Assembly (NCBI GenBank): GCA_018401055.1
Contig: JAGYLB010000055.1
Coordinates: 1 to 6,767, forward strand
Length of the DNA: 6,767 bases
Direction: 5' to 3'
DNA from: Roseicyclus sp.
GTDB lineage: Bacteria; Pseudomonadota; Alphaproteobacteria; Rhodobacterales; Rhodobacteraceae
Under the pieces are notes generated by a model. It did not search any database and had not been told where the DNA came from. It was given only the letters and a program-made list of their open reading frames with translations. Both the position numbers and the translations under genes were made by a program. The stretch's first letter is position 1. Each line of letters begins with the position of its first letter. Below are positions 1 through 6,623 of this stretch, in pieces.

Positions 1-225
1 CGCCTGTGGGCGGGGCGGCTGATCGCGCTGGCGGGCGCGCTGGTCTGCTTGTTCTTGATGAAGATTTGCGCCGACGAGACCCTGCGCCAGCTGGAGCGTG
101 ACGTGCGCATGATGGCGGCCCATCCCGTGCCCAAGGCCTGGATTTCGGCCTGGATCATCTACGGCTTTGCCGGGTCCGCGCTGCATTTCCTGCGCCTGTC
201 CATCACCCCCCCGCAACACTCCTGA
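1..225 (+). CDS. TRAP transporter small membrane subunit, DctQ type (3' end only)
   Basis: This open frame enters from the left edge and ends at TGA 223-225, leaving the last 74 residues of the protein. Two hydrophobic stretches are visible, about residues 7-22 of the fragment (LIALAGALVCLFLMKI) and 48-65 (WISAWIIYGFAGSALHFL), joined by a polar segment with several charged residues. This fits the C-terminal half of the four-helix DctQ subunit, which sits in the inner membrane with the large DctM subunit and works with a periplasmic binding protein. Conserved sequence is weak in this family, so the call rests mainly on topology and on its place directly upstream of a clear DctM gene (12-base gap, same strand). 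The N-terminus and any upstream binding-protein gene lie outside the window. Substrate unknown. Confidence 0.8.
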   Translation, partial: RLWAGRLIALAGALVCLFLMKICADETLRQLERDVRMMAAHPVPKAWISAWIIYGFAGSALHFLRLSITPPQHS

Positions 226-229
226 GGAG
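224..229 (+). promoter_or_regulatory. Shine-Dalgarno site for the TRAP large permease
   Basis: GAGGAG overlaps the TGA stop of the DctQ-type gene and lies 8 bases before the ATG at 238. It supports that ATG as the start and suggests coupled translation of the two TRAP membrane subunits. Confidence 0.7.
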
Positions 230-237
230 CGCGCGCC

Positions 238-1542
238 ATGGCCGGACCCCTTGTTTTGATGACGGCGGCGGGCCTCTTGATGCTGCTGTTTCTGGCCGGA
301 GTTCCGGTCTTTCTGTCCTTTCTGGCGCTGAACACGGCGGGCGTTGCCCTTTTCATGGGGCCGCAGGCCTTTGGAATGGTGGCCAATTCACTGTTCACAA
401 CGGCCACGACCGGCACGCTGACCGCCATCGCGCTTTTCGTGCTGATGGGCGAGATCTTGTTCCGCTCGGGCGCGGCAGAGGTGCTGTTCGACGCCGTCGA
501 CCGGCTGGTGGGCCGTATCCGCGGGCGGCAATTCGTGCTGGCGGGCGTTCTGGCCACGGTCTTTGGTGCCTTGTCCGGGTCGAACATGGCGGTGGCCGCC
601 TTGATGGCGCGCACGATCTATCCGGGGATGGAGCGACGCGGCTATGACCGGAACCTGTCGATCGGCATGATCCTGGGCGGTGCCAGCCTGGCCCCCGTGA
701 TCCCGCCGAGCGTTCTGGTGATCATCATCGCGACGCTGGCCAATGTCTCGGTCGCTGGCCTTTTGGTGGCGGGCGTGCTGCCGGGGCTTTTGCTGGGGGC
801 GGCCTTTATCGGTTATGCCTTGATGCGGGTCCAGCTGAACCCCAAGCTGGCCCCGCCGCCCGAGGCACCGGACGGGGCCAAGGCGGTGTCAGTGGGCAAG
901 GCGGTCCTGCAATGCCTGCCTTTCGCGGGGCTGATCGTTCTGGTGGTCGGCCTGATTTTGGGAGGCATCGCCACGCCTTCGGAAAGTGCGGCGGTCGGCG
1001 TTTTGGGCGCCTTTGCCATCGCGGCTCTGTTCGGTCGCGCAAGCTGGGGCATGGTGAACGCCGCCTTGCGCAGTGCCGCCCTTCTGACAGCGATGATCCT
1101 CATCATCATGGCCTCGTCGACCCTGTTCAGCCAGTTGCTTGCGATCAGCGGTGCATCAGCTCAGATCACCCGCTTCGTTTCCGATCTGGGGTGGCCGCCT
1201 GTCGCCATGCTGGTGGCCATGATGGCGCTGGTCTTTGTGTTCTGCCTGTTCGTCGATCAGGTGGCCGTGATGCTGGTCATCATTCCGATTTATGCCCCGC
1301 TTGTCGGCCTGTTGGGGTTCGACCCGCTGTGGTTCTGGCTGCTGATGCTGCTCAACGTCACCGTGGGCGGGATCACGCCCCCCTTCGGCTATGCCATGTT
1401 CGCCTTTCGCGGCGCCGCGCCGGATGTACCGATGACGGCACTGTTTGCGGCGGCCTGGCCCTTTGTCGGCCTGTTCTTGGTGGTGATGGTGGTTGTGGGC
1501 GTGGTGCCGGGGCTTGCGACATGGCTGCCCGGGTTGCTGTAG
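238..1542 (+). CDS. dctM: TRAP transporter large permease subunit, DctM type
   Basis: A 434-residue, very hydrophobic inner-membrane protein of the usual length for DctM, the subunit that carries the transport path of sodium-driven TRAP importers for organic acids. Family hallmarks in order are LSGSNMAVAALMA near 112-124 with the following RGYD at 134-137, GGASLAPVIPPSVLVII near 147-163, a second AGVLPGLLLG at 178-187, GGIATPSESAAVG at 242-254, and GGITPPFGYAMFAF at 377-390. The two PPS/TPP-containing segments mark the two pseudo-symmetric halves. About a dozen membrane segments are expected, with a polar loop at about 200-220. The ATG is supported by GAGGAG 8 bases upstream. It follows the small subunit closely, as in a normal dctPQM operon. 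The substrate is not shown by the sequence. The neighbouring pectin genes make a uronate or related sugar acid plausible, which is inference only. The stop codon lies 7 bases from that of the convergent hydrolase gene. Confidence 0.95.
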   Translation: MAGPLVLMTAAGLLMLLFLAGVPVFLSFLALNTAGVALFMGPQAFGMVANSLFTTATTGTLTAIALFVLMGEILFRSGAAEVLFDAVDRLVGRIRGRQFVLAGVLATVFGALSGSNMAVAALMARTIYPGMERRGYDRNLSIGMILGGASLAPVIPPSVLVIIIATLANVSVAGLLVAGVLPGLLLGAAFIGYALMRVQLNPKLAPPPEAPDGAKAVSVGKAVLQCLPFAGLIVLVVGLILGGIATPSESAAVGVLGAFAIAALFGRASWGMVNAALRSAALLTAMILIIMASSTLFSQLLAISGASAQITRFVSDLGWPPVAMLVAMMALVFVFCLFVDQVAVMLVIIPIYAPLVGLLGFDPLWFWLLMLLNVTVGGITPPFGYAMFAFRGAAPDVPMTALFAAAWPFVGLFLVVMVVVGVVPGLATWLPGLL

Positions 1543-1549
1543 CCTGACC

Positions 1550-2641
1550 CTAGCGGGCGGGCACGGCAACGGCCTCGGCCGTCTGCCCCTGCAACAGTGC
1601 CGCGCACATCATCAAGGGACCCACGCCTTTTGCATCGTCGCTGACGCGCGCCTCCGTCAGGTAGTAGCCGGGCGAGCCATCACGGTAGCGCTGCTCGTAG
1701 ACGCCAAGGCCTGCCACCTCGCAGATATCGGCCATCTCCACCCCGCCGCCCGGTTTGGGCCGCATACTGGCACGCATAACCCCCTCGATCAGACCGGGGA
1801 CCGCCGAGGCAAGGCCAAGACCAGCGGCCTTGTGCAGCGCATAGGCGATCATCGCCGAGCTTGAGGTCTCGCCGAAGTTTCCGTCAAGATCCGGGCGGTC
1901 GATCACCTGAAGCCACAGCCCACCCGGTTGGCGCAGGGCCAGAAGCCGGTCGAACAGCGCACGGCTTTGCGGCGCAAGGGGCCGGAACGCTTCGGGGCCG
2001 ACCAGTTCGGCGACATCCGCAAGGCACATCACCAGCCACCCCAGCGCCCGCGCCCAATGCGCGGCGGAACGGCCGGTGACCGGATTGGCCCAGGCTTGCT
2101 GGCGCGCCTCGTCATGGGCATGGGCATGCAACCCGGTCTGCGGCTCCAGCGTCGCCGCCAGCGCGATGCCGATCTGACGCAGAGAATCTTCTACAAGATC
2201 TGGGCGCTCGAAACGCAACCCGTAGTCGATCTGGAACGGGTGGCACATGTACATCCCGTCAAGCCAGATCTGCCATGGATACCTGAGCTTGTGCCAATAG
2301 ACGCCCGATCGCGTGCGAGGATGGGTCAGCAACTGCAAGATCAGCACATCGGCCCCGGCGCGGTAGCGGGGATCACCGGTCTCTGCGTCCATGAACAAAA
2401 GCGCGCGGCCCGGAAGGATGTTGTCGATGTTGTAATCCGAAAGGTTGTAGCGCTCCAGTGTGCCGTCCGGCCCCACCTGCGATTCCAGAAGCCGGCGCAG
2501 GGCGTCGCGCCAGCGCGTGTTCCCGGTGGCTCGATAGAGCAGTTCCAGACCGCGATAGATGCAGCCATCCTCGTAGCACCAGCCCCCGTTCTTGTAGGGA
2601 CGGTAGGCGGTGACATACTGCTCAAAATACTCGGTCAGCAT
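1550..2641 (-). CDS. GH105/GH88-type unsaturated uronyl (rhamnogalacturonyl) hydrolase
   Basis: A 363-residue protein of the (alpha/alpha)6-barrel family that removes the 4,5-unsaturated uronic acid from the non-reducing end of oligosaccharides made by pectin lyases, leading to 5-keto-4-deoxyuronate. Visible signatures are YNIDNILPG (71-79, D73), the catalytic-type WLDGMYM (126-132, D128), LHAHAHDE (171-178), HWARALGW (195-202, R198 and W202), ETSSSAMIAYAL (258-269) and C-terminal GVGPLMMCAALL. The spacings D73 to D128 (55) and D128 to R198 (70) agree with active-site positions I recall for Bacillus YteR (D88, D143, R213). There is no signal peptide, so it probably acts in the cytoplasm. The ATG at 2641 overlaps the GH28 stop by 7 bases and has GAAGAAGG 6 bases upstream. 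A much longer open frame continues upstream, but it is antisense-like out-of-frame sequence of the GH28 gene. Whether the substrate comes from rhamnogalacturonan I or homogalacturonan is undecided. Confidence 0.93.
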   Translation of the reverse strand: MLTEYFEQYVTAYRPYKNGGWCYEDGCIYRGLELLYRATGNTRWRDALRRLLESQVGPDGTLERYNLSDYNIDNILPGRALLFMDAETGDPRYRAGADVLILQLLTHPRTRSGVYWHKLRYPWQIWLDGMYMCHPFQIDYGLRFERPDLVEDSLRQIGIALAATLEPQTGLHAHAHDEARQQAWANPVTGRSAAHWARALGWLVMCLADVAELVGPEAFRPLAPQSRALFDRLLALRQPGGLWLQVIDRPDLDGNFGETSSSAMIAYALHKAAGLGLASAVPGLIEGVMRASMRPKPGGGVEMADICEVAGLGVYEQRYRDGSPGYYLTEARVSDDAKGVGPLMMCAALLQGQTAEAVAVPAR

Positions 2642-4149
2642 GGGGTGCCTTCTTCGGGGTCGGGAATCACCTCGACGCGGCCGTCGATCTCGGCGTGTTC
2701 TGCAAAGAGAGGTTCGTGCCGCATGGCTGGAACACCAACGGCCATCAGGGGAACGTCGGCCTCTGCATCGGCACGGAACGACACGGCAAAGCGCCGAAGG
2801 GTAAGGCCGCGCACCGGTATCTCGGGCAGGCCGAGGATCGCGGCGCCTGCCAGCGTCGCGTTTCCAGCCGTCACATCCTCGAGGAGGATGTCGAAGATCC
2901 GCGGGGTGCCCGCTCCGACGGCGGCTGGCGCGCGCGACTGCACCTGTTCGGACCGACCGTCCTCGTCGCAGAAATAGAAGGCGTTGATCGCCAGCGGTGT
3001 CGCCACATCGGCCATGACCACGCCGGTCATCGAAACTCGCGCGACCTGCCCGCCCCGCCCGCGGCGCGTCTTGATCCTGAGGCCGCGGTCGGTTCCGGTG
3101 AAGTCGCAGCGCGCGATGGTCACATCGGTGATGTCCCCGCTCATCTCGGATCCCAGCACGACCGCGCCATGCCCACGTTCCAGCAGGCAGTTCTCGATCC
3201 GCACATCGGATGTTGGGGCAAGATGATCCTGCGCGCCTGGCGCGCGCTTGCCCGCCTTGATGGCGATGCAATCGTCGCCCACGCTGATCCGCGCCCCCAT
3301 CACGGTGACGCGTCTGCAGCTTTCGGGGTTCAGGCCGTCGGTGTTGGGGCTGTCGGGTGGGCTTTCGATCCTGAGGGCGGCAAAGGTCAGGTCCTCGGAC
3401 AGGTGCGGATGCACCGTCCAGGACGGCGAGTTGCGGATCGTGACACCGCTCACCGTCACGCCTGCGCAGCGCGACAGAAACACGGTCCGCGCGCGCCGCG
3501 CGCCATCCCGGGTTTCCTTGGGCCAGGACCACCAGTCGCCGCTGGCCCCGCCCCCGTCGATAACGCCGCGCCCGGTAATGGCGAGGTTTCGGCAGTCGAC
3601 CGCTGTCAGCAGCGCGGCATAAGAGGTTTCGGGCAGGCCCTCCCATGTGCCCAGCACGCGGCCATGGGCGTCACGCGGCGGCAGGATCGGCCAGCCAGCC
3701 CGATCCGCGCGCGCGGCCAGTTCCGCCCCTTGGGCCAGATGCAAGACCATGTCCGAGCGCAGAAAGATCGGGCCGGTGATGAAGCGCCCCGGCGGAACAT
3801 GCAAGCTGCCGCCGGGTGGCAGGGCACGGATGGCTTGCGCGAAGGCTTCCGTTGCATCGCCGCCATCGGGCTGCGCGCCCCATTCCGTGATGTCGATCAG
3901 ACCGGCGCAAGGCGGGGTCCGGAATGCGATCTCGCCGAGGGCGGTTTTCAGTCGGTAGTCCGTGCCCGGCTCCAGCGCGTCGAGAAACAGCGGCACAGCA
4001 CGCGCCTTCCCGTCCCGGACCCCCGTTTCCGTTCCGCCAGAAAGTTGCCAGGCAACCGGCCGATCGAGCCAATAGCGCTGCGTCGCCGGGGCAAGGCAGG
4101 CGACGGCCGACCGTGGGGTCAGCGCAAGGATGCGAAGGTCTGGGGTCAT
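2635..4149 (-). CDS. Family 28 glycoside hydrolase (polygalacturonase type), probably cytoplasmic
   Basis: A 504-residue protein with the right-handed beta-helix GH28 fold, which hydrolyses alpha-1,4 linkages of galacturonic acid in pectin. All core motifs are intact: SPNTDG (267-272, D271), GDDCIAIK (291-298, D292/D293), RGHGAV (325-330, H327) and RGLRIK (355-360). Catalysis in this family uses the three aspartates. Residues 1 to about 80 precede the start of the helix (DITEWGAQPDGGDATEAF, 86-103) and look like a small fibronectin-III-like beta domain ending in GTDYRLKTALGEIAFRT, as known in some bacterial exo-acting GH28 enzymes. No signal peptide is visible, so it should act inside the cell on imported oligomers. 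The ATG at 4149 was chosen because similarity to the N-terminal domain begins there, but it has no clear Shine-Dalgarno. An in-frame GTG at 4155 and another at 4200 are possible. The gene lies 65 bases after the binding-protein gene and overlaps the GH105 gene. A rhamnogalacturonan-specific activity cannot be excluded. Confidence 0.94.
   Translation of the reverse strand: MTPDLRILALTPRSAVACLAPATQRYWLDRPVAWQLSGGTETGVRDGKARAVPLFLDALEPGTDYRLKTALGEIAFRTPPCAGLIDITEWGAQPDGGDATEAFAQAIRALPPGGSLHVPPGRFITGPIFLRSDMVLHLAQGAELAARADRAGWPILPPRDAHGRVLGTWEGLPETSYAALLTAVDCRNLAITGRGVIDGGGASGDWWSWPKETRDGARRARTVFLSRCAGVTVSGVTIRNSPSWTVHPHLSEDLTFAALRIESPPDSPNTDGLNPESCRRVTVMGARISVGDDCIAIKAGKRAPGAQDHLAPTSDVRIENCLLERGHGAVVLGSEMSGDITDVTIARCDFTGTDRGLRIKTRRGRGGQVARVSMTGVVMADVATPLAINAFYFCDEDGRSEQVQSRAPAAVGAGTPRIFDILLEDVTAGNATLAGAAILGLPEIPVRGLTLRRFAVSFRADAEADVPLMAVGVPAMRHEPLFAEHAEIDGRVEVIPDPEEGTPC
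2648..2655 (-). promoter_or_regulatory. Shine-Dalgarno site for the GH105 gene, inside the end of GH28
   Basis: On the minus strand GAAGAAGG lies 6 bases before the ATG at 2641, within the last codons of the GH28 gene. It decides the GH105 start and, with the 7-base overlap ATGCTGA, points to translational coupling. Confidence 0.6.
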
Positions 4150-4179
4150 TGGCACGTTGGGGTCAGGGACAGGCGGTGT

Positions 4180-4207
4180 CGGGCCGGCGCAGGTGCGCAC
4201 CGGCCCG
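4180..4207 (-). promoter_or_regulatory. GC-rich stem-loop between the binding-protein and GH28 genes
   Basis: A perfect 8-base inverted repeat, CGGGCCGG at 4180-4187 and CCGGCCCG at 4200-4207, encloses 12 bases in which CGC (4188-4190) can also pair with GCG (4195-4197) around an AGGT loop, leaving a 2-base bulge. On the transcribed minus strand it begins 8 bases after the TGA stop of the binding-protein gene. No T-run follows, so it is not a standard intrinsic terminator. Hairpins at this position in other binding-protein operons protect the 3' end of the upstream message and lower downstream expression. That role here is inference. The rest of the 65-base gap (4150-4214) holds nothing else I recognise. 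Confidence 0.5.
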
Positions 4208-4214
4208 TCCGGTG

Positions 4215-5477
4215 TCAGATGTCGGACAGAACGGCCTCGATGCCGATCAGCATTTCCTCGGCGGCGGTGGCCGCGTCGATCCGGCCATAGGCGAACATCT
4301 CGAGCGCGTCGATCATCGCCGAGCGCACGTCTGGGTGTTCGATGAAGGGATGGATCGTTGGCCCCTCGCCTTCCAGCACGCGGTTCTGCGCCTCGATCTG
4401 GATGTCGCTGATCCCGCCTGCGGCCATCAGCATCTCGCGCGCGGCGGTGGAGGCGGGGACACCCCGCGTCGAGCCCAGCGCCATCACGCCTGCCTCCTCG
4501 TTCATCAGGCAATTCAAGATCTGCGCCGCGGCTTCCGGGTTTTGGGTATTGGCCGAGATGGCGAAAACCATCGACGGCTTGCGGTAGATCCCTTGGGTTT
4601 GCTGACCGGGCTGCGACAGCATGGCGGTGTAGACAAGCTCCTCGCCTTCGGCCATCGGATCGGAGATCCGGATATAGGTCGTATCCCACTGGTAGGTGCC
4701 GCCAAGCCGGCCAGCGGTCCAGTTCGGGTTTTCCTCGAGCGGCACGTTGCCGGCCCCGGCGACGGCTTCTTGCGTCGGCACGACATGGTTGTCCACGAGG
4801 CTCTGGTAGAATTCGATGGCCGTCGTCAGCTCCTCGGCGGACCAGGCGATCTCGTTGGTGGCCGCGTCGATCAGCGACCGGCCGGTCATCTGGGTGCCGT
4901 AAAGCAGCACGATCAGCGTTGCATCCAGATGCGATGCCTCGAAGGGGAAGTTGTCCTCGCCCAGCCGTTCGCGGAACACGGGGCCTGCGGCGACAAGCTC
5001 CTCCCATGTCGTCGGCAGCGGCAGGCCCGCGCGCTCCCATGCGGTGGTGTTGAAGGCAAAGAGCCGCGCCGTGGTCGAGACCGGCAGCCCGTTGAGGCGC
5101 CCGTTCATCGTGCCGGACTCCAGCTGTTCCGCGCTCCAGTTCGTCAAGTCGATGATATGCGAAAATTCGTTGAGATCGGCAAAGCGCGACCCGTCGGCCG
5201 AAAAGATCGGCAGCCAGGGCCAGTTGACCTGCATGATGTCGGGCTCGGTCCTTCCCGCGATCTGGGTCGCCAGACGCTCGAAATGGCCCGAAAAGCCGGT
5301 GAATTCCGGCGAGATGGTATGTCCATGACGTTCGCCGCAGATCTGAAGCGCGGCCTGGGTGGCCTCGTGACGGCTGTCGCCGCCCCACCAGCTCATCCGC
5401 AAGTCTTCGGCCTGCGCCATACCGCAGAGCGCCGATGTGGACAGGGCCAGGGCCAGGGGTTTCATCAGTCGTGTCAT
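4215..5477 (-). CDS. togB: ABC transporter sugar-binding protein, TogB-like (oligogalacturonide)
   Basis: A 420-residue periplasmic solute-binding protein of the family-1 (CUT1, MalE-like) type. The N-terminus MTRLMKPLALALSTSALCGMAQA is a classical signal peptide with likely cleavage after A23. The mature protein begins EDLRMSWWGGDSRHEAT and carries TQIAGRTEPDIMQVNWPWLPIFS at 71-93. These two segments closely resemble what I remember of TogB, the oligogalacturonide-binding protein of Dickeya, which is why I use that name; the match is from memory, not a search. Further family features are GLPVSTTARLFAFNTTAWERAGLPLPTTWEEL (about 130-161) and the C-terminal helices including YGRIDAATAAEEML. The start at 5477 is set by GGGAGGA just upstream; a second Met at position 5 has no well-placed site. 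It follows the ATPase gene by 18 bases and precedes GH28 and GH105, consistent with a role in delivering pectic oligomers. Other acidic oligosaccharides are possible ligands. Confidence 0.9.
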   Translation of the reverse strand: MTRLMKPLALALSTSALCGMAQAEDLRMSWWGGDSRHEATQAALQICGERHGHTISPEFTGFSGHFERLATQIAGRTEPDIMQVNWPWLPIFSADGSRFADLNEFSHIIDLTNWSAEQLESGTMNGRLNGLPVSTTARLFAFNTTAWERAGLPLPTTWEELVAAGPVFRERLGEDNFPFEASHLDATLIVLLYGTQMTGRSLIDAATNEIAWSAEELTTAIEFYQSLVDNHVVPTQEAVAGAGNVPLEENPNWTAGRLGGTYQWDTTYIRISDPMAEGEELVYTAMLSQPGQQTQGIYRKPSMVFAISANTQNPEAAAQILNCLMNEEAGVMALGSTRGVPASTAAREMLMAAGGISDIQIEAQNRVLEGEGPTIHPFIEHPDVRSAMIDALEMFAYGRIDAATAAEEMLIGIEAVLSDI

Positions 5478-5481
5478 CGCG

Positions 5482-5488
5482 TCCTCCC
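5482..5488 (-). promoter_or_regulatory. Strong Shine-Dalgarno site for the binding-protein gene
   Basis: On the minus strand GGGAGGA lies about 4-5 bases before the ATG at 5477, in the 18-base gap after the ATPase stop. It is the best ribosome-binding site in this operon and selects the first of two nearby Met codons (residues 1 and 5). Confidence 0.75.
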
Positions 5489-5495
5489 TTGATGA

Positions 5496-6623
5496 TCAGT
5501 CTTGCGTGGCGAGCGAGATGTTGGCCTCGCTCGTGGTATCGAACAGGTGCATGCGATGGCCGTTGGGCCTCAGGCCGATGCGCTCACCGTGCGTGGGCCG
5601 GGCCGTCAGGACCTCGGTCGGCGTCACCGCGACCAGCGTTTCGTCGCCGATCCGCACATGCAGGTTGACCTCGTGCCCCATGAACTCGACCGTCACGATT
5701 TCGCCGGTCAGCGCACCGGGCGTACCCGGCGGGCAGGTCGCAAGATGCTGGGGCCGGATGCCCATGATCACCGGCCCGTCGCCTGCATTCAGCCGATGCG
5801 CCAGCCCCTCAGCCATTGTGACGGTCTGGCCATCGACCGTCAGGGCGGGCAGCCCGCCCGGCCGGGTCAGCACGGCGCGCACCAGGTTCATCTCGGGCAT
5901 GCCGATGAAACCCGCGACGAAGGCGTTGGCGGGGCGTTCGTACAGCGTCGTGGGATCGGCCACCTGCATGATGCGCCCGTCCTTCATGACGCAGATGCGG
6001 TCGCCCATGGTCATCGCCTCGACCTGGTCATGGGTGACGTAGACGACCGTGGCGGGCCGACCCTCGTCCTTCAGGCGCTTGTGCAGGTCGGTGATGCGGA
6101 CCCGCATCGCCGCGCGAAGCTTGGCGTCGAGGTTCGACAGCGGTTCGTCGAACAAGAAGACCTCGGGGCTCTTGATGAGCGCCCGGCCGACGGCGACGCG
6201 CTGCGCCTGCCCGCCCGAGAGCTGCTTGGGCAAACGATCCAGCAATTCCTCGATCTCGAGCAGGCCCGAGACGCGGGCGGTCGCAGCCTCGATCTGGGCC
6301 TTGGGCTCTCGCCGCAGCCTGAGGCCGAAGGACAGGTTCTTGGTCACCTTCATGTGCGGGTAAAGCGCGTAGTTCTGGAACACCATGGCGATGCCGCGCC
6401 TGCCGGGCACCAGTTCGTTGACCACGCGGTCGCCGATCACGATCTCGCCGCCTGTGATGCTTTCCAGGCCCGCGATCATGCGCAGCGTGGTGGATTTGGC
6501 ACAGCCTGAGGGGCCCACCAGCACCATGAATTCGCCCTCGGCCACATGCAGGTCGATGCCGTGCACCGCCTTGAAGCCGCCGCCATAGACCTTTTCCACG
6601 GATTTGAGTTGAAGCTCGGCCAT
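5496..6623 (-). CDS. CUT1 sugar ABC transporter ATP-binding protein (UgpC/MalK/TogA type)
   Basis: A 375-residue ATPase that powers uptake through the adjacent permeases on the cytoplasmic side of the inner membrane. Visible motifs are Walker A GPSGCAKST (37-45), Q-loop VFQNYALYPH (81-90, Q83), signature LSGGQ (135-139), Walker B VFLFDEP (155-161, E160), D-loop SNLDAKLR (163-170) and switch histidine YVTHDQ (195-200, H198). After the nucleotide-binding domain, from about residue 235, comes the C-terminal OB-fold/TOBE region typical of MalK-like proteins, with GIRPQHL at 288-294 and VEFMGHEVNLHV at 312-323. The Walker A loop has Ala42 where the consensus has glycine; all other catalytic residues are present. 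The ATG at 6623 shares one base with the TGA of the permease gene. Sequence alone does not separate TogA from UgpC or MalK, so the oligogalacturonide assignment comes from gene context. Confidence 0.95.
   Translation of the reverse strand: MAELQLKSVEKVYGGGFKAVHGIDLHVAEGEFMVLVGPSGCAKSTTLRMIAGLESITGGEIVIGDRVVNELVPGRRGIAMVFQNYALYPHMKVTKNLSFGLRLRREPKAQIEAATARVSGLLEIEELLDRLPKQLSGGQAQRVAVGRALIKSPEVFLFDEPLSNLDAKLRAAMRVRITDLHKRLKDEGRPATVVYVTHDQVEAMTMGDRICVMKDGRIMQVADPTTLYERPANAFVAGFIGMPEMNLVRAVLTRPGGLPALTVDGQTVTMAEGLAHRLNAGDGPVIMGIRPQHLATCPPGTPGALTGEIVTVEFMGHEVNLHVRIGDETLVAVTPTEVLTARPTHGERIGLRPNGHRMHLFDTTSEANISLATQD

Noticed and set aside
1526..1562. Weak hairpin (GCCCG / CGGGC) at the convergent operon junction
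   Set aside because: The arms are short, the loop is more than 20 bases and no T-run is present on either strand, so it is not supported as a terminator.
912..1864. Open frames within and beyond the TRAP permease gene in other frames (912-1547, 1493-1864)
   Set aside because: They overlap a clearly coding membrane protein and then the antisense of GH105, with no plausible ribosome site or family pattern.
2642..3646. N-terminal extension giving a 698-residue reading frame upstream of the GH105 start
   Set aside because: The extra 335 residues are Arg/Pro/Ala-rich, show no family features and lie out of frame over the GH28 gene. The GH105 fold begins at MLTEYF with its own ribosome site.
4180..4207. 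Rho-independent terminator between the binding-protein and GH28 genes
   Set aside because: The stem is strong but is followed by GACACCGCCTGTCCC on the minus strand, with no run of T. A structure for mRNA stability fits better.
4150..5388. Extension giving a 917-residue frame upstream of the GH28 start
   Set aside because: This part is a low-complexity Arg-rich translation lying over the binding-protein gene in another frame. The open frame is explained by high GC content.
5406..5477. Lipoprotein signal in the binding protein (Cys at position 18)
   Set aside because: The residues before the Cys are SAL, which do not fit a lipobox, and a normal AQA cleavage site follows at 21-23.
1928..5492. 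Long plus-strand open frames (about 349, 531 and 522 codons) opposite the minus-strand operon
   Set aside because: They are antisense shadows of genes with intact catalytic motifs, rich in Arg, Gly, Pro and His, and have no recognisable domain.
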